Shown one piece after another: positions 17,708 through 26,995 of a DNA stretch of 64,000 bases. Position 1 is the stretch's first letter; every line of letters starts with the position of its first letter. The notes beneath the pieces were generated by a model that saw only the letters and a list, made by a program, of their open reading frames with translations, had not been told where the DNA came from and ran no database searches. The position numbers and the translations under genes were made by a program. This DNA comes from Providencia heimbachae ATCC 35613 (GTDB lineage Bacteria; Pseudomonadota; Gammaproteobacteria; Enterobacterales; Enterobacteriaceae): NCBI RefSeq assembly GCF_001655055.1, contig NZ_LXEW01000032.1, positions 62,001-126,000 of the forward strand, in the 5' to 3' direction.

Positions 17708-18742
17708 TTATTTACCTGATAGCTCTTTTCGGATGATCTCTGCACCGGCGCTTAAGGCATTGAGTTTGCCACTGGCCACTTGGCGAGATAAAGGCGCCAT
17801 ACCACAGTTCGTGGAAGGGTAGAGCTTGTCCGCATCAACAAACTGAAGTGCTTTGCGTAAGGTATTGGCGACTTCTTCCGGTGTTTCTATGGTATTGCTT
17901 GCTACGTCAATGGCACCGACCATCACTTTTTTACCACGGATCAATTCAATTAAATCCATTGGAACGTGGGAATTGTGACACTCTAATGAGATTATATCGA
18001 TATTAGAGGTTTGCAATTTAGGGAAAGCTTCTTCGTATTGCCTCCACTCTGACCCCAGCGTTTTCTTCCAATCTGTGTTCGCCTTGATACCGTATCCATA
18101 ACAGATATGTACCGCAGTTTCACACTTAAGTCCTTCGATGGCTCTTTCTAAGGCTGCGATCCCCCAATCATTGACTTCGTCAAAAAAAACATTAAAGGCA
18201 GGCTCATCAAACTGGATAATATCGACACCCGCAGCTTCTAATTCTTTGGCTTCTTGATTGAGGATCTTGGCAAATTCCCAAGCGAGTTTTTCACGGCTTT
18301 TATAATGGTTATCATAGAGCGTGTCTATCATCGTCATGGGACCAGGTAAAGCCCATTTAATCGGCTGCTTAGTTAGCTGACGTAAAAATTTGGCATCTTC
18401 CACAAAAACAGGTTTTTGACGGGTCACTGCATCAACAACGGTCGGCACGCTTGCATCATAACGGTCACGGATTTTAACCACCTGACGTTTCTCAAAATCA
18501 ACGCCACTGAGGTGTTCAATAAATGTTGTGACAAAGTGTTGGCGGGTTTGTTCACCATCACTGACAATATCAATACCTGCTCGTAGTTGATCATCTAGCG
18601 ACAACCGGAGCGCATCTTGTTTTCCTTCAATTAATTCCTCGTTTTGCAATTTCCAAGGTGACCAAAGTGTCTCAGGTTGTGCAAGCCAAGAAGGCTTAGG
18701 TAAACTGCCCGCAGTCGAAGTTGGTAGTAGTATTTTCATCAT
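17708..18742 (-). CDS. mesD: Methionine synthase, MetE C-terminal-domain type (MesD)
   Basis: The 344-residue protein corresponds only to the catalytic C-terminal half of cobalamin-independent methionine synthase (MetE is about 750 residues). The zinc/homocysteine ligands are present: H212 and C214 (VHICYGYG), E254 (ISLECHNS) and C313 (STNCGMAP). The substrate loop includes IQFDEPAFN. Core-MetE proteins with an adjacent DUF1852 gene were described as MesD, a folate-independent methionine synthase that needs its partner MesX and oxygen; this is from recall, not shown here. The upstream gene is that DUF1852 partner, 24 bases away, so the pair is an operon. Confidence 0.88.
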   Translation of the reverse strand: MMKILLPTSTAGSLPKPSWLAQPETLWSPWKLQNEELIEGKQDALRLSLDDQLRAGIDIVSDGEQTRQHFVTTFIEHLSGVDFEKRQVVKIRDRYDASVPTVVDAVTRQKPVFVEDAKFLRQLTKQPIKWALPGPMTMIDTLYDNHYKSREKLAWEFAKILNQEAKELEAAGVDIIQFDEPAFNVFFDEVNDWGIAALERAIEGLKCETAVHICYGYGIKANTDWKKTLGSEWRQYEEAFPKLQTSNIDIISLECHNSHVPMDLIELIRGKKVMVGAIDVASNTIETPEEVANTLRKALQFVDADKLYPSTNCGMAPLSRQVASGKLNALSAGAEIIRKELSGK

Positions 18743-18766
18743 CGATGACCTTTTATTTTTGGTTAA

Positions 18767-19744
18767 TTAAAGCGCGCAGTTAGCAGGCTGTTGCTCAAGA
18801 ATATGCTTATAGGGTTTGATGAAATACTCTTCCGTAAATTTCCCCTGCTCAATAGCCAACTGGCTACGTTCTTCTCGGTCATAAACAATTTTTGTTAATG
18901 AATAATCCTGTTGATTCAGGCTTGGTTGATAACATTGCCCTGCGGCAGAATTAGCATTGTAAATCTCAGGTCGGTAAATCTTTTGGAACGTTTCCATCGT
19001 GCTGATAGTACTGATAAGCTCGATATTCGTGTAATCACTGAGTAAATCACCTGTAAAATAAAACGCTAAAGGGGCGACACTATTTTGAGGCATAAAATAG
19101 CGAACCTGCAGCCCCATTTTTTCGAAATATTGTTCAGTCAAAGATGCATTATTTTGCTGATACTCTATGCCTAATATAGGGTGCTGGTTCCCCGTTCGAT
19201 GATAGGTATCTTTATTCGATACACTTAAGCATATTACCGGTGATTTATTAAAATTTGCTTTGTACGCATTTGAGCTAACAAAATATTTGAATATATTCCC
19301 ATGCAAGTTACCAAAGTTATCTGGAATACTAAACTCAGGTTGATTTTTATTATGGGCTAATAGCAAGACGCTAAAATCATAATCTCGCACATAAGAAGAG
19401 AAGTTATTCCCGACAATACCTTCAATTCGTTGATGCGTTTTTTTATCAATAATATTCGTTTTTAATATTTCAATCACCGGGAAGGTATTACTATTGTGTT
19501 CAATCTTCATCTCTACTGAAATGATTTCAAGTTCGACAGCATAGCGGTCACTTTTTGGATTATCCCAAGAGGCTAATGAATTGAAACGATTATTAATCAT
19601 CATCAACGTATTGCGCAAATTCTCCTGACGGTCTTTCCCTCTGGCTAAATTCGCAAAATTGGTCGTGATACGCGTATTTTCAGAAGGATTATAATTCTCA
19701 TCGAAAAGACTGCTTTTAATCGTAAATGTAAAGTATTTGTTCAT
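18767..19744 (-). CDS. mesX: DUF1852 protein, MesX partner of MesD
   Basis: Translation from ATG 19744 gives 325 residues beginning MNKYFTFTIKSSLFDENYNPSENTRITTNFANLARG, which is the DUF1852 start; the longer frame from 19783 adds a non-family peptide. A central FPVIEILKT...GIVGNNFSSYVRDYDFSVLLLAHNKNQPEFSIPDNFGNLHGNIFK region and the C-terminal NSAAGQCYQPSLNQQDYSLTKIVYDREERS are characteristic. DUF1852 is found only beside MesD-type methionine synthases and is thought to help supply the methyl group. No signal peptide or membrane segment, so cytosolic. It is the first gene of the operon. Confidence 0.87.
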   Translation of the reverse strand: MNKYFTFTIKSSLFDENYNPSENTRITTNFANLARGKDRQENLRNTLMMINNRFNSLASWDNPKSDRYAVELEIISVEMKIEHNSNTFPVIEILKTNIIDKKTHQRIEGIVGNNFSSYVRDYDFSVLLLAHNKNQPEFSIPDNFGNLHGNIFKYFVSSNAYKANFNKSPVICLSVSNKDTYHRTGNQHPILGIEYQQNNASLTEQYFEKMGLQVRYFMPQNSVAPLAFYFTGDLLSDYTNIELISTISTMETFQKIYRPEIYNANSAAGQCYQPSLNQQDYSLTKIVYDREERSQLAIEQGKFTEEYFIKPYKHILEQQPANCAL

Positions 19745-19770
19745 TATAATCTTGCATCCTAAGCACTGGC

Positions 19771-19787
19771 ATGAAAACGACATTCAT
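19771..19787 (-). promoter_or_regulatory. Possible MetR-like inverted repeat upstream of mesX
   Basis: On the plus strand ATGAA (19771-19775) and TTCAT (19783-19787) are separated by 7 bases. MetR sites have the form TGAA-N5-TTCA, so the spacing is two bases too long and this is only a weak candidate. It lies 27-43 bases upstream of the chosen mesX start. I see no convincing MetJ box. Confidence 0.2.
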
Positions 19788-20008
19788 CTCTTAATTATCG
19801 AGAAGTTATTAATGTTCTCATTCTTCAGTCTTTATGTTGTCAATTAGTTAATATGTCTAATTTATGCCAGAGCAACGGGATGAGTGAAAGCGACTTAATT
19901 TCATTACAACATGAGTTATATTCATGATCGGGATGCTATGGGCGTTGGAAGGATTTAACGATATGGCAGGAGGTGTTTATTGCGTTACTTTATACTATCT
20001 CGGAATTG

Positions 20009-20046
20009 ACCTGACAATTAATTTTACGGTTAAGGTACTGTCAGGT
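20009..20046 (-). terminator. Possible transcription stop after yajD
   Basis: ACCTGACA (20009-20016) and TGTCAGGT (20039-20046) form a perfect 8-bp stem with a 22-base loop just beyond the yajD stop. There is no U-run on the minus-strand side, so Rho-independent termination is uncertain. Confidence 0.35.
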
Positions 20047-20059
20047 CGGAACCAATACA

Positions 20060-20407
20060 TTATTTCTTTTTATTAAGCATCGATTTTAAATCAGCAAAGG
20101 GATTGTAGGTTGCTTCACCAATATCTTTTTGCGCATCTTCTCCCGCCACAACCCGCGTGCCGTAAAGATCAGCTTCGGTGTACTTCGAGTGCTCGTGGTC
20201 ATGACAAAATAGGCACAATAACTCCCAGTTACTCCCATCTTCAGGGTTATTGGTATGGTCGTGATCGATATGGTGAACCGTTAATTCGCGTAGGTTTGAA
20301 TAAACAAATTCCCGTGTACAGCGTCCACATACCCACGGATAGAGTTTTAGTGCTTTCTCACGGTAGCCGCTTTCCAGCCGCGCGTAATTTTTGGGGATTA
20401 GAGCCAT
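20060..20407 (-). CDS. yajD: HNH nuclease family protein YajD
   Basis: From ATG 20407 (AGGTGA 8 bases upstream) the 115-residue protein matches E. coli YajD nearly residue for residue and has the same length. The zinc cysteines CxxC (VCGRC, ~residues 27-30), the LTVHHIDHDHTNNPEDGSNWELLCLFCHDHEH HNH core with its second CxxC (LCLFC), and the C-terminal NPFADLKSML are all intact. HNH proteins of this group are presumed metal-dependent nucleases; the cellular role of YajD is not established. A GTG at 20419 would add four residues. Confidence 0.95.
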   Translation of the reverse strand: MALIPKNYARLESGYREKALKLYPWVCGRCTREFVYSNLRELTVHHIDHDHTNNPEDGSNWELLCLFCHDHEHSKYTEADLYGTRVVAGEDAQKDIGEATYNPFADLKSMLNKKK

Positions 20408-20419
20408 TGCCAATGTCAC

Positions 20420-21377
20420 CTGTTATAAAAAGATAATTTTACGATAGTGCTCTCAATATACCCCATAATGAAATAAAAGGAGAAAGGTAAGAGGGATCAA
20501 ATGTTGATTTTTGTTTTTTCGATATCAAGCAAAGGGCAACTATCTAACGCCATAAACCCATTAGATAGTAATATGACTACTCATTAATGTGGCAGCTGGG
20601 GATATCCGTATATTAAAGAGTGAAGATAAACTTCACATTGCTATACAGACTATATGGGTGAGTGAGAAGAAAATTTATGAAACGTAGTTGGTATAAATGT
20701 TTAATGTTATTTTATGATTATCTTTTTTTGATTACATTGAGCATAGAAAGGTATTAATTAAAATCATTTCAAGTCTAGTAGAGGTGAATTATAAATGTAA
20801 TGGTGAATGAAATTTAAAACTATCATTATTAAAATGACTTTACGATTGGTGTAGTATACCGATAGTTTTTATGGTTTAGTATTTTACCTTATATTCCTAT
20901 GTAGTTAGTTTGTTTTTACAATGTTTTATTGTGATATATAAAATATAATTCGTATTGGTGCTATTTAAATTTCTATTTTTTTTTAAATCCTGTTCGAGTT
21001 TAATTTTTTTGTTTTTAATTATATCTATTAACTACTCTTGTTTATTGTAAATTATTGTTTCTATTTTACTCTAATTACATGTAATTGATTTATTCATGAT
21101 ATTTATCTCAAAATGATACTTCATTGTTTAATGAAATTTAACTTTAGTTAGCTATCTAATTAATAACGATATTTTTTACTCCTCAAATGAGTCGATCGGC
21201 AAAACCGATCAAACCATGATCTCACGATAGTCTCCAGCTATCAAAAAGTATGATTTTGATCGGAAAAAACAATTTCTAACGCCAGTCATCATTCTATACC
21301 TTAATACGAGTTGACAAATATTCGTCATATTAACAATACATCAAATGAGTCAACTAAAATGATTTGAGAGGTTTAGA
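20420..21377. other. Long AT-rich upstream region of fimbrial operon 2
   Basis: This 958-base stretch precedes the second fimbrial operon. It is strongly AT-rich (20700-21180 especially) and has no convincing gene. Near its right end are a GATCGG-CAAAA-CCGATC hairpin (21194-21210) with a further GATCGG at about 21260, and a perfect -35 hexamer at 21311. As with operon 1, the base composition suggests H-NS control. No recombinase gene or long inverted-repeat pair was found. Confidence 0.6.
21311..21339 (+). promoter_or_regulatory. Candidate sigma-70 promoter of fimbrial operon 2
   Basis: TTGACA at 21311-21316 is a perfect -35 box. At 17 bases spacing lies CAATAC (21334-21339), a poor -10, so the promoter may need an activator. 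It is about 40 bases upstream of the MrpJ-family gene at 21378. Confidence 0.35.
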
Positions 21378-21656
21378 ATGCAAGCGAATGATCCGTTATC
21401 AAATAATATTGGCAAAATGTTAAAGTCATATCGTAGACGAACTGGATTAACAGGTAGTGAGCTCGCTAAGAGAATAAATGTTAGTCAGCAGCAAATATCT
21501 CGTTATGAAAATGGAGTCAATCATATAACATTTGATAAGCTACTGTTACTACTCAATGCACTTGAGATGGATAGGTATGATATCGTGAGTTTTCTTGAGA
21601 AAATAATTAACCTTATTAAGTTTGACGAATATAAAAATATTAATGGAGAATATTAA
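21378..21656 (+). CDS. MrpJ-family fimbria-associated transcriptional regulator
   Basis: A 92-residue protein with a Cro/C1-type helix-turn-helix over residues ~10-65. GLTGSELAKRINVSQQQISRYENGVNHITFDKLLLLLNAL contains the MrpJ-type SQQQxSRYE recognition helix. A GAGAGG ribosome binding site precedes the ATG. It heads the second fimbrial operon and is clearly paralogous to the regulator at 16360-16683. By analogy with Proteus MrpJ it may repress motility or other fimbriae; that is inference. Confidence 0.88.
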   Translation: MQANDPLSNNIGKMLKSYRRRTGLTGSELAKRINVSQQQISRYENGVNHITFDKLLLLLNALEMDRYDIVSFLEKIINLIKFDEYKNINGEY

Positions 21657-21790
21657 GGCTTTAATTTAATTAAATTTAAGCCTGCCTAGTTTAATTAAAT
21701 TTGAAATTTGCAAGATTAGTCTTATTAAATCTTTATTTAACCTCCCCATATTATTAATGTTTTTGCAATAAATAAACATAAGGAAATTTT

Positions 21791-22339
21791 ATGAAAGTTA
21801 AATCACTAGCACTTGTTGTTGTTTCAGCTCTGTCTTTAAGTTCAGTTGCTGCTTTTGCCGCAACCACGACAGTTAATGGCGGTACTGTACATTTTAAAGG
21901 TGAGTTAGTAAACGCAGCATGTGCTGTTGATGCTGACTCTGTAGAGCAAACAGTACGTCTTGGTCAGTTCCGTACCGCTAAGCTAGCACAAGCGGGAGAT
22001 ACCAGTGGTTCTGTTGGTTTTAATATCCAGCTGAATGACTGTGACTCGACTGTTGCAACATCAGCAAAAATTGCTTTTACCGGCGTATCTGCTAATGCGG
22101 CTAACCCGACTGTTTTATCTGTCGCTTCTTCGGCTTCGGGTGCAGCGACTAATGTTGGTATCCAAATTTTGGATTCTAAGAGTACACCACTGGGTCTTGA
22201 TGGCGCTACTTTTAGTAGTGCAATCACGCTGAAAGATGGCACTAATATTCTACCATTCCAAGCTCGTTACTATGCACTTGGTGCAACTACTGCTGGTGTT
22301 GCTAATGCTGATGCAACGTTCGCAGTGCAATACGAATAA
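21791..22339 (+). CDS. Major type-1-like fimbrial subunit (FimA-like)
   Basis: A 182-residue pilin with AAGGAA before the ATG and a signal peptide ending AAFA. The mature start [46 protein letters not shown] is that of FimA-type major pilins. The second cysteine is in NDCDST and the C-terminus is ATFAVQYE. It is followed by an 84-base gap, longer than elsewhere in the operon, which often holds a processing site that raises the level of the major subunit. Confidence 0.94.
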   Translation: MKVKSLALVVVSALSLSSVAAFAATTTVNGGTVHFKGELVNAACAVDADSVEQTVRLGQFRTAKLAQAGDTSGSVGFNIQLNDCDSTVATSAKIAFTGVSANAANPTVLSVASSASGAATNVGIQILDSKSTPLGLDGATFSSAITLKDGTNILPFQARYYALGATTAGVANADATFAVQYE

Positions 22340-22423
22340 GCATTAAAGCGTATGTAAGGATATAAAAATTGATAAGCCAGGGAAGGCTTTCTATCAACAA
22401 AAAACTAAAAAAGGTGAAGGCTC

Positions 22424-22960
22424 ATGAGAGGGCTGATGCTTAGTCTACTGCTTCTGTTTTCTTCGTTACTTGAGGCCGGTAATCAGTGGAAGGTTCAACT
22501 TCCCGGTGGTGGGATGCGCTTTCAGGGTGAGTTGATTGCGGAAGCATGTAGTGTTGATACTTCAGACCGAATGTTGACCGTTAATATGGGGCAGTTACGA
22601 ACGAATATGCTCCATGCGCCAGGCCAAGATACCGCCCCCGTTATCTTTGATATTCATCTGCGTGAGTGCAGTAATGCGGTTAGCGAATCGGTTTCGATCA
22701 CATTCTCTGGTGTCGCTAATGATAAAAATCCAGATATTTTTTCTATCGGCGAGGGACCAGATACTGCAACTGGTATGGGGCTGGCTATTTTTGATTCCAA
22801 AAATACGTTGATCCCGATAAATAGCTCACCACGAAAAATATCTCAACTGAGTAATGGTGATATGACCTTGCATTTTATAGCGAAATATCGTGCTACCAGC
22901 TATCAAATTACAGGCGGAAAGGCCAATGCCGAAGCGTTGTTTTCGCTAACTTATGAATAA
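22424..22960 (+). CDS. Fimbrial subunit (FimI-like)
   Basis: A 178-residue pilin-fold protein with a short signal peptide (LSLLLLFSSLLEAG) and the pattern GGGMRFQGELIAEACSVDTSDRMLTVNMGQLRTN. The second cysteine is in LRECSN and the C-terminus is ALFSLTYE. It stands between FimA and the chaperone, as fimI does in type 1 operons; FimI is thought to end pilus growth. The ribosome binding site is AAGGTGAAGG. Similar enough to the preceding gene to be an old duplicate. Confidence 0.85.
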   Translation: MRGLMLSLLLLFSSLLEAGNQWKVQLPGGGMRFQGELIAEACSVDTSDRMLTVNMGQLRTNMLHAPGQDTAPVIFDIHLRECSNAVSESVSITFSGVANDKNPDIFSIGEGPDTATGMGLAIFDSKNTLIPINSSPRKISQLSNGDMTLHFIAKYRATSYQITGGKANAEALFSLTYE

Positions 22961-23023
22961 AGCATCGCGAAAATGATAACGCATGTTTTTAATGTTTTTA
23001 GTAAAAGAAGGACAGATGTAAAA

Positions 23024-23722
23024 ATGAAAACAGGAACAACTCGCCAGCTTATTGCTGCCTTATTAATATTACTCTGTTCAAGCATTTCAACTCAGGTATA
23101 TGCTGGTGTTGCACTGGGTGCGACTCGAGTCATTTATCCTGCTGGACAAAAACAAGTTCAACTTGCAGTCACAAATAATGATGAAAAAGGTGTTTTTCTC
23201 ATCCAATCATGGGTGGAAAATGCTAACGGCCAAAAAGATAACCAGTTTGCGATTACGCCACCATTATTTTCTATGCAAGGTAAAAAAGAAAATACCTTGC
23301 GTATTATTGATGCGACTAATAACCAACTTCCTCAGGATAAGGAAAGCCTTTTTTGGTTAAATGTTAAAGCGATTCCGGCAATGGATAAATCAAAACTCAA
23401 TGAAAATACGCTGCAATTAGCGATTATCAGCCGCATCAAATTATATTATCGTCCAGACGGACTCTCTATTGCACCTGATAAGGTCGCTGATGAATTACGT
23501 TTCAAACGCCAAGTTGGTTCCCTCATCGTTGTAAACCCAACACCCTATTACGCCACGGTGGCAGATCTAAGAGCGGGCTCCGCTAAATTGAATAATGTGC
23601 TTGTGCCACCATTTGGTGAGGCGTCTGTCAGCATTCCAGCAAATGCAAATGGTGAGATTACTTTCCAAACCATCAATGATTACGGTGCATTAACCCCAAA
23701 AATGACAGGGCGTATTCAGTAA
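23024..23722 (+). CDS. Periplasmic fimbrial chaperone (FimC-like)
   Basis: Start at ATG 23024 gives 232 residues with a signal peptide ending QVYA; the longer frame from 22973 adds an unlikely N-terminus. The mature start GVALGATRVIYPAGQKQVQLAVTN carries the conserved arginine. The chaperone signature appears as ISRIKLYYRPDGL with the conserved lysine, and LPQDKESLFWLNVKAIP is the F1-G1 region of a short-loop (FGS) chaperone. The length fits FimC. It would deliver the Fim-like subunits to the adjacent usher. Confidence 0.95.
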   Translation: MKTGTTRQLIAALLILLCSSISTQVYAGVALGATRVIYPAGQKQVQLAVTNNDEKGVFLIQSWVENANGQKDNQFAITPPLFSMQGKKENTLRIIDATNNQLPQDKESLFWLNVKAIPAMDKSKLNENTLQLAIISRIKLYYRPDGLSIAPDKVADELRFKRQVGSLIVVNPTPYYATVADLRAGSAKLNNVLVPPFGEASVSIPANANGEITFQTINDYGALTPKMTGRIQ

Positions 23723-23802
23723 TCGTCTGCTAAAGCATAGCTAAATATCATTTTGTAATAGATAACGGACTGAGCGACGTCGTTGATCGGGTCGGAGGGA
23801 AT

Positions 23803-26439
23803 ATGTCATATTTGACATCTGAGAAAGGGCAATTCATTTCAGGGAAAAAGGCATTGTTTAGATATATGTCTAACCGTCGTTTTCTTTTAGTTCCATTGAC
23901 ACTTTTTATTGGTGTATGCCTATATCCTGCTTGGGCTCAGGCAGAATTATATTTTAATCCGCGTTTTCTTGCTGATGACCCTTCTGCGGTTGCGGATTTA
24001 TCCGCTTTTGAGAAAGGGCAGGAAGTGCCTGAAGGCACTTATCGAGTCGATGTTTATCTCAATGATGGGTATCTCTTTACGCGAGATGTACGGTTTACGG
24101 CTGATGGCGATAAAATGGCGCTATCACCCTGTTTGACGCCGAATGAATTAGTGAAAATGGGGGTTAATATTTATGCTGTTGAGGGGAGTGACAAACTGCC
24201 CGCCGATACTTGCCAGTCTTTAGGTAGCTTAATTGAAGATTCAACTGCGAGATTTGATGTTGGATTACAAAGATTATTTATTACTGTACCCCAAGTATTC
24301 ATGAAAGATAGGGCGCGAGATTTTATTCCACCTGAATTTTGGGATTCAGGCATTACCGCTGGGATTTTGAACTATAGCCTGACAGGAAGTAATGCGCGTA
24401 ATCAAAATGGTAAAAATAGCAGTTACACCTATTTGAACCTACAAAGTGGAATAAATTTGGGACCATGGCGCTTACGGGATACGTCTACATGGAGTCACAG
24501 TACAGGTAGTGTTAATAATGATACCCGTTGGGAGCATATTAATACTTATTTGGAACGTGGGATCAATGAATTCCGTGCACGTTTAATTATCGGTGATAGT
24601 TATACGCCGAGCGATATATTCGATAGCTTTAATTTCCGTGGTATCCAATGGGCATCCGACGATAACATGCTACCTGAAAGTCAGAAGGGGTTTGCACCGG
24701 TTATTCGCGGAATTGCACGTGGTACAGCGGATGTTTCCATTAAACAAAATGGTTATGAAATTTACCGTAATACCTTTCCACCTGGGCCTTTCGTCATTAA
24801 TGATTTATATGCAGCGGGTAATAGTGGTGATCTAAAAGTCACTATTACGGAAGCGGATGGCTCAATACAAAGTTTCACTGTTCCTTATTCTTCCGTGCCT
24901 TTATTACAACGAGAAGGCCAGACGCAATATGCGGTTACTGTCGGTGATTATCGCTCAGGTAATGGCCAACAGGAAAAGCCTCGTTTTATTCAAGGCTCGA
25001 TAATGCATGGTTTATCATCAGGCTGGACGCTGTATGGTGGGTCACAATTTGCGGATCGTTACCAGTCATTTAATGCTGGATTGGGTAAGAATATCGGCAT
25101 CTTTGGTGCGCTATCGATTGATATTACACATGCGAATGCCAAGCTGCCCGACGATAGCAATCATCAAGGGCAATCTATACGTTTTCTTTATAATAAATCG
25201 ATGAATGAAACGGGAACTATTATCCAGTTAGCAGGCTACCGTTATTCCACCAAAGGCTATTATTCTTTTGCTGATACGACGTATAAGCGAATGAATGGCT
25301 ATAACATTGCTACCCAAGATGGCCTTATCGAGGTCACACCAAAATTTACCGATTATTATAATTTAGCTTACAACAAACGTGAAAAAATTCAGCTAAGCCT
25401 AAGCCAGCAACTCGGTGAACAATCAACATTATATATCACGGGAAGTCATGAAACTTATTGGAATACCAGTAAATCTGATAAGCAATTACAGGTTGGTATG
25501 AATACGCTGATTGACGGAATTAGTTGGGGTTTGAGTTACAGCTTATCTAAAAATTCCTGGCAAGAGTCTAATGACCAAATGTTAGCGCTGAATATGAATA
25601 TTCCATTTAGTTATTGGATGCGTTCAGATAGCCAATCTATATGGCGTAATGCAAGTGCGAGCTATAACGTATCCCATGACCTTAAAGGGCGAATAAATAA
25701 TACAGCGGGTTTATATGGGACATTGCTTGAAGATAATAATTTAAGCTATAGCGTTCAAACTGGCTATGCGGGTGGTGGGCAAGGAAAATCGTCTGCAACG
25801 GGATATACCGCGCTCAATTATCGCGGTGCTTATGGTAATTCGAACGTAGGTTATAGCTATACCGATAGCGTTCGCCAAATTTATTATGGTCTAAGTGGTG
25901 GTGTTTTAGCGCACGCTGACGGTGTGACCCTCAGTCAACCGATGAATGATACGGTTGTTTTAGTTAAAGCACCGGGGGCTGGACATGTCAAAGTTGAAAA
26001 TCAAACGGGTGTTGAAACTGATTGGCGTGGCTATGCCATTTTACCTTATGCCACTGATTATCGCGAAAACCGAATTGCTCTAAACACAAATACATTGGCA
26101 AATAATGTTGACCTTGAGGATCCCGTCGTGAGCGTGGTTCCAACTCGAGGTGCGGTTGTACGTGCAAACTTCAATCCGAAAGTGGGTATAAAAGTACTGA
26201 TGACTCTTACTCGAAATGGAAAACCAATCCCCTTTGGCACTATCGTTTCGTTAAAAGAAAATAGTAGTGGCAGTATTGTTGCTGATGAAGGACAAGTTTA
26301 TTTAACAGGATTACCGCTTACTGGACAGTTAATTGCTCGCTGGGGGGATGGTCCTGATGCACAGTGCTATATCAATTACACACTACCTGAGCAAAGTCAG
26401 CAGGAAATACTCAGTAAGTACAGCGCAGAATGCCTCTAA
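23803..26439 (+). CDS. Outer-membrane fimbrial usher (FimD-like)
   Basis: An 878-residue usher with a GGAGGG ribosome binding site. It has an extended signal region (about 46 residues, cleavage after AWAQA), as FimD does. The N-terminal domain ELYFNPRFLADDPSAVADLSAFEKGQEVPEGTYRVDVYLN is typical. The middle has the FxxxGxxLxSDxxMLP-like FRGIQWASDDNMLPESQKGFAPVIRG plug/barrel segment. The C-terminal disulfide pair is CYINYTLP...SAECL. The product would form the secretion pore for the type-1-like pilus. Confidence 0.96.
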   Translation: MSYLTSEKGQFISGKKALFRYMSNRRFLLVPLTLFIGVCLYPAWAQAELYFNPRFLADDPSAVADLSAFEKGQEVPEGTYRVDVYLNDGYLFTRDVRFTADGDKMALSPCLTPNELVKMGVNIYAVEGSDKLPADTCQSLGSLIEDSTARFDVGLQRLFITVPQVFMKDRARDFIPPEFWDSGITAGILNYSLTGSNARNQNGKNSSYTYLNLQSGINLGPWRLRDTSTWSHSTGSVNNDTRWEHINTYLERGINEFRARLIIGDSYTPSDIFDSFNFRGIQWASDDNMLPESQKGFAPVIRGIARGTADVSIKQNGYEIYRNTFPPGPFVINDLYAAGNSGDLKVTITEADGSIQSFTVPYSSVPLLQREGQTQYAVTVGDYRSGNGQQEKPRFIQGSIMHGLSSGWTLYGGSQFADRYQSFNAGLGKNIGIFGALSIDITHANAKLPDDSNHQGQSIRFLYNKSMNETGTIIQLAGYRYSTKGYYSFADTTYKRMNGYNIATQDGLIEVTPKFTDYYNLAYNKREKIQLSLSQQLGEQSTLYITGSHETYWNTSKSDKQLQVGMNTLIDGISWGLSYSLSKNSWQESNDQMLALNMNIPFSYWMRSDSQSIWRNASASYNVSHDLKGRINNTAGLYGTLLEDNNLSYSVQTGYAGGGQGKSSATGYTALNYRGAYGNSNVGYSYTDSVRQIYYGLSGGVLAHADGVTLSQPMNDTVVLVKAPGAGHVKVENQTGVETDWRGYAILPYATDYRENRIALNTNTLANNVDLEDPVVSVVPTRGAVVRANFNPKVGIKVLMTLTRNGKPIPFGTIVSLKENSSGSIVADEGQVYLTGLPLTGQLIARWGDGPDAQCYINYTLPEQSQQEILSKYSAECL

Positions 26440-26449
26440 GGAGTAAATA

Positions 26450-26983
26450 GTGTTCGATAAATTGAAAATTTTCTCTGCTTCGATGCTGATGATGCTGCTA
26501 TCGCAAGGTGCGTATGCAGCAGATAGCACAATTAATATTAAAGGTAATGTTAAAGATAATACTTGTGCAGTAGCACCAGGTTCTCAAAACCAAGTGGTTG
26601 ATTTGTTAACAAATGCCGTTAAACAATTGTATACCGTCGGCGAGGTAACTCCGATTGTTCCTTTTAATATCGAGCTAACACCCTGTGGTAGCTCGGTGAT
26701 TGCGGTCAAGGTTGGTTTTGTTGGTATTGCAGATGCTAATAATAATTCTTTGTTGGCATTGGAACCGGGTAATGCCAACGCTTCTGGCGTAGGCATACAA
26801 ATCCTAGATAGTACTCGAACGCCTATGATACTTAATACCAGCAGCAATAATATCGCTTGGACACCCTTAATTGCGAGTCGGGGTAATACATTGAATTTTT
26901 ATGCGCGATTAATGGCTTCTAGGCTTCCGGTTACCGCCGGGCATATTCGTGCAACAGCAACTTTTACGCTTGAATTCCAGTAA
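26450..26983 (+). CDS. Minor fimbrial subunit (FimF-like)
   Basis: A 177-residue pilin read from a GTG start with GGAG 9 bases upstream, 10 bases after the usher stop. The signal peptide ends GAYA. The mature part begins ADSTINIKGNVKDNTCAVAPGSQNQVVDL, the second cysteine is in LTPCGSS, and ATFTLEFQ ends the protein. Position and order (D-F-G-H) match fimF, an adaptor in the tip fibrillum. Confidence 0.87.
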   Translation: MFDKLKIFSASMLMMLLSQGAYAADSTINIKGNVKDNTCAVAPGSQNQVVDLLTNAVKQLYTVGEVTPIVPFNIELTPCGSSVIAVKVGFVGIADANNNSLLALEPGNANASGVGIQILDSTRTPMILNTSSNNIAWTPLIASRGNTLNFYARLMASRLPVTAGHIRATATFTLEFQ

Positions 26984-26995
26984 GCGGAGGATGTC

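Noticed and set aside
19920-20015. Short frame resembling a transposase-like peptide between mesX and yajD
   Set aside because: About 30 codons with no start, ribosome binding site or flanking inverted repeats; resemblance too weak to claim an insertion-sequence remnant.
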